Positions 60,175 through 64,000 of a DNA stretch of 64,000 nucleotides are shown one piece after another. Position 1 is the stretch's first letter. Every line of letters starts with the position of its first letter. Position numbers and translations under genes: made by a program. Source of the stretch: Allobogoriella alba (GTDB taxonomy: Bacteria; Actinomycetota; Actinomycetes; Actinomycetales; Actinomycetaceae); assembly GCF_042665525.1 (NCBI RefSeq), contig NZ_JBHTCQ010000003.1:248001-312000 (forward strand), written 5' to 3'. Below the pieces are notes generated by a model that saw only the letters and a program-made list of their open reading frames with translations, searched no databases and was not told where the DNA came from.

Positions 60175-62808
60175 TCAGAGCTTGGTCACCGGCGAGTAGC
60201 GCAGCAGCAGACGCTTGACCCCGCCACCGCCGAAATCGATCTTCGCGACGGCGGACGAGCCGGCACCCTCGAGCCCCACCACGGTGCCGAGACCGTAGGA
60301 GTCGTGGGTGACCCTGTCCCCGATGTCCAGCCCGATGCCCTCGGGCTTCGTCGCACCGGTCTTCGCGGCGGCGCCGACGGCTGCCCGCGTCCGGTCCGCC
60401 GCCGAGTCGGTCCGTTCCCCGAGCCGGCCGGTGCGGGCGGGTGGTCTGCCCGCGCCGATGACCCGGCCGCCGTCCCGATCGCCCCACGAGGTGGCGCTGC
60501 CGCGGCGGTAGCCGCCGGCCCCGCGCGGCCCGGGACGGCGCAGCGTCTCCATGGACGACTCCCGGCGGCGCCACTCCACGAGGTCCGCCGGGATGTCCTC
60601 GAGGAACCGGGACGCCGGCAGCTCGTGCGGCATCCCGAACGCGGTGCGGACGGCCGCGCGGGAGACGTACAGCCGCTGCCGCGCACGGGTCAGCGCCACG
60701 TAGGCCAGGCGTCGTTCCTCGGAGAGCTCGTCCTCCTCGGTGAGGGACCGCTGGTGCGGGAACGTGCCGTCCTCCATGCCGGTGACGAACACCACCGGGA
60801 ACTCCAGCCCCTTGGCCGTGTGCACCGTCATGAGCGTGACCTGACCGGCGTCGGTGTCGGGGATCTGGTCGGTGTCGGCCACCAGCGAGACCCGTTCCAG
60901 GAAGTCCCCGAGCCCACCCTCCGGGTCGGTGTCGCGGAACTCCGCCGCCACGGCGTGCAGCTCGGCGAGGTTCTCGACGCGGGTCGCGTCCTGCGGGTCG
61001 TCGGAGGCACGCAGCTCGGCGAGGTAGCCGGACCGGTCGAGGGCGGCGTCGAGGATCTCGGCGGGCGTGGCACCGGCCGACTCCATGTCCCGCAGCTCGG
61101 TCAGGAGCGCGTGGAACGCCGTCACCTGCGTGCGGGCGCGGGTGGCCAGCCCGATGACCTCCGGGACGGCGTCCCGCTCCTCCCCCTCGGCGGCGGCGTG
61201 CGCGATCGCCTGCCCGAAGGAGACGCGGTGCTTCTCCGCGTGCTCGGCGAGGACCGCCTCGGCCCGGTCACCCAGGCCGCGCTTGGGCACGTTGAGGATG
61301 CGACGGATGTTGACCGCGTCGTCGGGGTTGGCGACCGACCGCAGGTAGGCGATGGCGTCCTTGATCTCCCGGCGCTCGTAGAAGCGCGTGCCGCCGACCA
61401 CCTTGTAGGGGATGCCCGCCCGCACCAGCACCTCCTCCATGGACCGGGACTGGGCGTTGGTGCGGTAGAAGACGGCCACATCGCCGGGTCGCACGCCGCG
61501 CTCGTCGCCGAGCCGGTCGATCTCCTCGGCGATGAACCGCGCCTCCTCGTGCTCCGAGTCGGCGACGTAGCCCACGATCCGGGGTCCGTCGCCCGCGTCG
61601 GTCCACAGGTTCTTCGCCTTGCGGCCGGCGTTGCGAGAGATGACGGCGTTGGCGGCGTCGAGGATCGTCTGGGTGGAGCGATAGTTCTGCTCCAGCAGGA
61701 TCGTCGTCGCCTCCGGGTAGTCCTCCTCGAACTCGAGGATGTTCCGGATGGTCGCGCCGCGGAACGCGTAGATCGACTGGTCGGCGTCACCGACGACCGT
61801 GAGCTGGGCGGGCGGGAGGTCGGGGCCGGTGTTGCCGTCGGCGTCTCCGCCCCCGCCGCTCGTCCCTCGCTTGCGGTCGTCGACACCGGCCAGCTCGCGC
61901 ACCAGGACGTACTGCGCGTGGTTCGTGTCCTGGTACTCGTCCACCAGCACGTGGCGGAAGCGGCGGCGGTAGTGCTCGGCGACCGCCGGGAACGCCTGGA
62001 GCAGGTGCACCGTGGTCATGATGAGGTCGTCGAAGTCCAGCGCGTGCGCCTGCCGGAGGCGCTCCTGGTACATGCGGTAGGCGTCAGCGAGATGCGCGTC
62101 GAAGGAGTTCGTGCCCGACACCTGGCCCGCGAAGTCCTCCGGATCCACCAGCTCGTTCTTCAGGTCCGAGACCTTCCGCGCGAACACCTTCGGCGGGTAG
62201 CGCTTCGGGTCCAGGTCCAGCTGCCGGCACACCAGGGTCATCAGCCGCTGGGAGTCGGCCGCGTCGTAGATGGAGAACGACGAGCGCAGGCCGAGCGCGT
62301 CGTGCTCGCGGCGCAGGATCCGCACGCACGCGGAGTGGAACGTCGAGACCCACATGCGCTGCGCGGACGGGCCGACCAGGTCGGTGACCCGTTCCCGCAT
62401 CTCCGCCGCGGCCTTGTTCGTGAAGGTGATCGCCAGGATCTCGCCGGGCCGCGCCTGACCCGTGGCCAGCAGGTACGCGATCCGGTGGGTGAGCACCCTG
62501 GTCTTGCCGGACCCGGCCCCGGCCACGATGAGCAACGGACCGCTGGTGTGCTCCACGGCCGCACGCTGCTGCGGGTTGAGGCCCTCCAGCAGCGCCTCCG
62601 GGTCGATGCCGTACCGGGCGGCCGGCTCCTGCGCCTCCGCGGGCTCCGCGTCGGTCGCGGCCGCGCCGCCGGCGCGACGACGGGCCCGGGCGACCGGGTC
62701 GTCGACCGGCTTGTCCTCGTCGCGGGGCGGGACGACGGCGGGCAACGGTTGCTGCACGTCGGCGCCCCCGGCGCCCGGCAGCGGCAGGTTGTCGAAGAGC
62801 GAGAGCAT
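60175..62808 (-). CDS. pcrA: ATP-dependent DNA helicase PcrA/UvrD
   Basis: 877 aa SF1A helicase for repair and replication restart. A roughly 75-residue variable N-terminus precedes the Q motif LNPQQRAAVEHT, Walker A AGAGSGKT (96-103), Walker B VLVDEYQDTNHAQYVLV, GDADQSIYAFRGA, LEQNYRST, VTLMTVHTAKGLEFPVVFV and YVALTRARQRLYVS. The C-terminal tail has the PcrA RNA-polymerase-binding region (IGDRVTHDSYGLGTVVGLEG). A hydrophilic insert with KRGTSGGGGDADG follows the Walker B region. GGAAGG precedes the ATG. Confidence 0.96.
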   Translation of the reverse strand: MLSLFDNLPLPGAGGADVQQPLPAVVPPRDEDKPVDDPVARARRRAGGAAATDAEPAEAQEPAARYGIDPEALLEGLNPQQRAAVEHTSGPLLIVAGAGSGKTRVLTHRIAYLLATGQARPGEILAITFTNKAAAEMRERVTDLVGPSAQRMWVSTFHSACVRILRREHDALGLRSSFSIYDAADSQRLMTLVCRQLDLDPKRYPPKVFARKVSDLKNELVDPEDFAGQVSGTNSFDAHLADAYRMYQERLRQAHALDFDDLIMTTVHLLQAFPAVAEHYRRRFRHVLVDEYQDTNHAQYVLVRELAGVDDRKRGTSGGGGDADGNTGPDLPPAQLTVVGDADQSIYAFRGATIRNILEFEEDYPEATTILLEQNYRSTQTILDAANAVISRNAGRKAKNLWTDAGDGPRIVGYVADSEHEEARFIAEEIDRLGDERGVRPGDVAVFYRTNAQSRSMEEVLVRAGIPYKVVGGTRFYERREIKDAIAYLRSVANPDDAVNIRRILNVPKRGLGDRAEAVLAEHAEKHRVSFGQAIAHAAAEGEERDAVPEVIGLATRARTQVTAFHALLTELRDMESAGATPAEILDAALDRSGYLAELRASDDPQDATRVENLAELHAVAAEFRDTDPEGGLGDFLERVSLVADTDQIPDTDAGQVTLMTVHTAKGLEFPVVFVTGMEDGTFPHQRSLTEEDELSEERRLAYVALTRARQRLYVSRAAVRTAFGMPHELPASRFLEDIPADLVEWRRRESSMETLRRPGPRGAGGYRRGSATSWGDRDGGRVIGAGRPPARTGRLGERTDSAADRTRAAVGAAAKTGATKPEGIGLDIGDRVTHDSYGLGTVVGLEGAGSSAVAKIDFGGGGVKRLLLRYSPVTKL
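61856..61870 (-). repeat. Dispersed 15-bp repeat copy inside pcrA
   Basis: GCGAGGGACGAGCGG on the minus strand encodes RGTSG in a surface insert of PcrA, 14 of 15 identical with the copy in the mutase gene (18393-18407). Confidence 0.5.
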
Positions 62809-62882
62809 CGTCCTTCCATGCTAGGCGCCACCACCGACGTCGATGCCCCGCCACCGGCCCACGCCGAGCACCAGAGGACCGA

Positions 62883-62944
62883 GGCACCAAGCTCTCCCGA
62901 GACCGCCACCGGATCCGGTGACAAATTCGGGAGAACCTGGTGCC
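62883..62944. repeat. Large nested inverted repeat between rlmA-like gene and pcrA
   Basis: Three nested dyads share one axis: GGCACCA (62883-62889) with TGGTGCC (62938-62944); TCTCCCGA (62893-62900) with TCGGGAGA (62927-62934); and the perfect 12-bp palindrome ACCGGATCCGGT (62908-62919). It begins 8 nt past the rlmA-like stop, so it may terminate that transcript, or it may be a small palindromic element. There is no T-run. Confidence 0.65.
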
Positions 62945-62951
62945 GACGGCG

Positions 62952-63812
62952 TCACCAGGTCCGGAAGGTGCGGACGGTGACGGCAACGGTGACGTCCACC
63001 GGCTCCGGCAGGTCTGCGAGCGCGGCGTCGAGCGTCTCCGGCGCCACGTGGTGCGCGCTCGGGCCCATGGCCACCTCGTCACGGACGTCCGCACGGGTCA
63101 TCGGCGCGCGGTACTCGACCCGGTCCTCCCGCTCGAGCTCGAGGTCGGTCAGCTGCGCGGCGAGCCGGCGCTCCTTGTCCGGGTCCACCCGCACCAGGCC
63201 GAGGGCGTCGACGAGCTCACGGAGGTGGTCGGGCGTCGGCGTCACCATGACGAACCGGCCCGCCGGGGCGAGGATGCGGCGGATCTCCGGCACGTTGCGC
63301 GGCCCGAACACCGAGAGCACGGCGTCGGCCGCGCCGTCCCGGACCGGCAGCGGCCGCCACACGTCCGCACCGACCGCCGCCACGCGCTCGTGCGCCCGGG
63401 CGGCACGCCGCAACGCCGGCGTCGAGGCGTCGAGGTCGAGGCCCACGAGCCCTGGCCGGTCCCGCACGACGGCGCTGAGGTAGTACCCGGTCCCGCCCGC
63501 GAGGTCGACGCACAGGCCGGTCACGTCCCCCACCGCCTCGCGCACCGCTCGTGCCAGCGGCGCGTAGTGGCCCCGCCGCAGGAAGGCCTCGCGCGCGCCC
63601 ACCATGGCGGCGTCGTCGCCGGCGAAGACCCGGCGGCCGGCGAGCAGGGTGACGTAACCCTGGCGTGCGACGTCGAACCGGTGACCTGCCGGGCAGGCGA
63701 GGGCGCCGCCGTCGAGCCCGAGACCCGCGCGGCAGACCGGGCAGGCGAGTCGGTCGACGACCAGACCGAGCGCGTGGTTCCGCCCGGCCACCGCCGGCCC
63801 GTCCTGGCTCAC
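62952..63812 (-). CDS. 23S rRNA (guanine-N1)-methyltransferase, RlmA type
   Basis: 286 aa. The N-terminal zinc site is Cys24/Cys27 (LACPVCRAG) and Cys40/His44 (ACPAGHRFD), as in E. coli RlmA and TlrB. GYVTLLAGRR and GDDAAMVGAREAFLRRGHYAPL are family phrases, followed by the SAM site GLCVDLAGGTGYYLSAVV. The target is probably G745/G748 of 23S rRNA; resistance function cannot be judged. The GTG overlaps the DUF456 stop (GTGA). Confidence 0.85.
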   Translation of the reverse strand: MSQDGPAVAGRNHALGLVVDRLACPVCRAGLGLDGGALACPAGHRFDVARQGYVTLLAGRRVFAGDDAAMVGAREAFLRRGHYAPLARAVREAVGDVTGLCVDLAGGTGYYLSAVVRDRPGLVGLDLDASTPALRRAARAHERVAAVGADVWRPLPVRDGAADAVLSVFGPRNVPEIRRILAPAGRFVMVTPTPDHLRELVDALGLVRVDPDKERRLAAQLTDLELEREDRVEYRAPMTRADVRDEVAMGPSAHHVAPETLDAALADLPEPVDVTVAVTVRTFRTW

Positions 63813-64000
63813 GTCAGCAGCAGGCCGACGACCCAGGCGCCGGTGGCGAGCATCGCCCCGGCAAGCTCGATGAGGATCGTCAGGCCGGTGGCCTTGAGGG
63901 CGCTGACGGTCGCCCGCCACGCCGCGTCCCGCACCCGCAGTCGTTGCAGCTCGGACAGGAAGACCCCGAGGACGAACCCCAGCGGGAGGCCCACGACCGG
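63809..64000 (-). CDS. DUF456 membrane protein, 3' end only
   Basis: The last 64 codons of a gene that continues past the right edge. VGLPLGFVLGVFLSELQRLR, ATVSALKATGLTILIELAGAML and ATGAWVVGLLLT match the C-terminus of DUF456 proteins: two glycine-zipper-rich hydrophobic helices. Function is unknown. The stop overlaps the start of the RlmA-type gene. Confidence 0.8.
   Translation of the reverse strand, partial: PVVGLPLGFVLGVFLSELQRLRVRDAAWRATVSALKATGLTILIELAGAMLATGAWVVGLLLT

Noticed and set aside
60061..63483. 1140-codon plus-strand open frame opposite pcrA
   Set aside because: Antisense of pcrA, whose helicase motifs are complete; no recognisable domain in the antisense reading.

Overview
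The window is about 64 kb of very GC-rich DNA packed with actinobacterial chromosomal genes. Several blocks keep the gene order known from Mycobacterium tuberculosis: tatB-htrA-rseA-sigE-O-methyltransferase (compare Rv1220c-Rv1224), DUF3117/LOG-family/dapE (Rv1202-Rv1211), lpdA/amidohydrolase/punA/pmmB/deoA/cdd (Rv3303c-Rv3315c) and pcrA-sucC-sucD-perM-purN-purH (Rv0949-Rv0957). Those comparisons are from memory. A monomeric isocitrate dehydrogenase, a DUF222/13E12 HNH protein and protein N-termini typical of Micrococcales suggest a Micrococcales member (Georgenia or Cellulomonas relatives would fit). I cannot fix the genus. I see no rRNA or tRNA gene, CRISPR array, prophage or intact insertion sequence.

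Layout. 1-9.4 kb: Tat export, envelope-stress sigma factor with its anti-sigma factor and HtrA protease, O-methyltransferase, leucyl aminopeptidase, DUF3117, a LOG-like protein, DapE and an LpdA-type quinone reductase. 9.5-14 kb: a glycerol-3-phosphate-type ABC operon (binding lipoprotein, two permeases, cytoplasmic glycerophosphodiesterase, small membrane protein) with no ATPase gene. 14.2-17.1 kb: an operon of aromatic-ring monooxygenase, orphan NMT1-type binding lipoprotein and IclR regulator behind a dyad operator. 17.2-28.3 kb: nucleoside salvage, with purine nucleoside phosphorylase and a PGM2-type mutase on the plus strand and a BMP-type nucleoside importer with cytidine deaminase and thymidine phosphorylase on the minus strand. 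28.5-35.7 kb: M20 hydrolase, GDP-mannose synthesis, YihY protein, 2'-5' RNA ligase, galactokinase, a ClpX-zinc-finger/HTH protein and a PIG-L deacetylase. 36-38.2 kb: a disturbed spot with tandem repeats, a LexA-boxed 13E12 HNH gene, an ABC-ATPase remnant and a lower-GC HAAS-like membrane gene. 38.3-50.9 kb: exonuclease III, folate/glycine (glyA-folD), malate and isocitrate dehydrogenases, a ferredoxin-reductase-like flavoprotein, purH and purN. 51-64 kb: PerM-like protein, an HTH plus ClpC-N-domain pair, a secreted metzincin, sucCD, an acyltransferase-SGNH protein, PcrA, an RlmA-type methyltransferase and the end of a DUF456 gene.

Regulation is unusually legible. Two ZTP (pfl) riboswitches precede glyA-folD and purH, tying one-carbon folate supply to purine synthesis. 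A perfect LexA box fills the promoter spacer of the 13E12 gene. About ten genes have a TANNNT -10 element 6-8 nt before the start codon and no Shine-Dalgarno sequence, so they are probably leaderless; two of them are divergent with overlapping -10 elements. icd and sucCD share a 16-bp upstream motif.

The most novel-looking theme is a pair of small genes or gene pairs that join a Clp-unfoldase recognition domain to the same kind of helix-turn-helix: a ClpX zinc-binding domain fused to an HTH (34.6 kb) and an HTH followed by a stand-alone double Clp_N protein (53.9-54.7 kb). Both sit behind near-consensus promoters crowded with dyad half-sites. They resemble self-regulating decoys or sensors for Clp proteolysis, as described for mycobacterial ClpC2.
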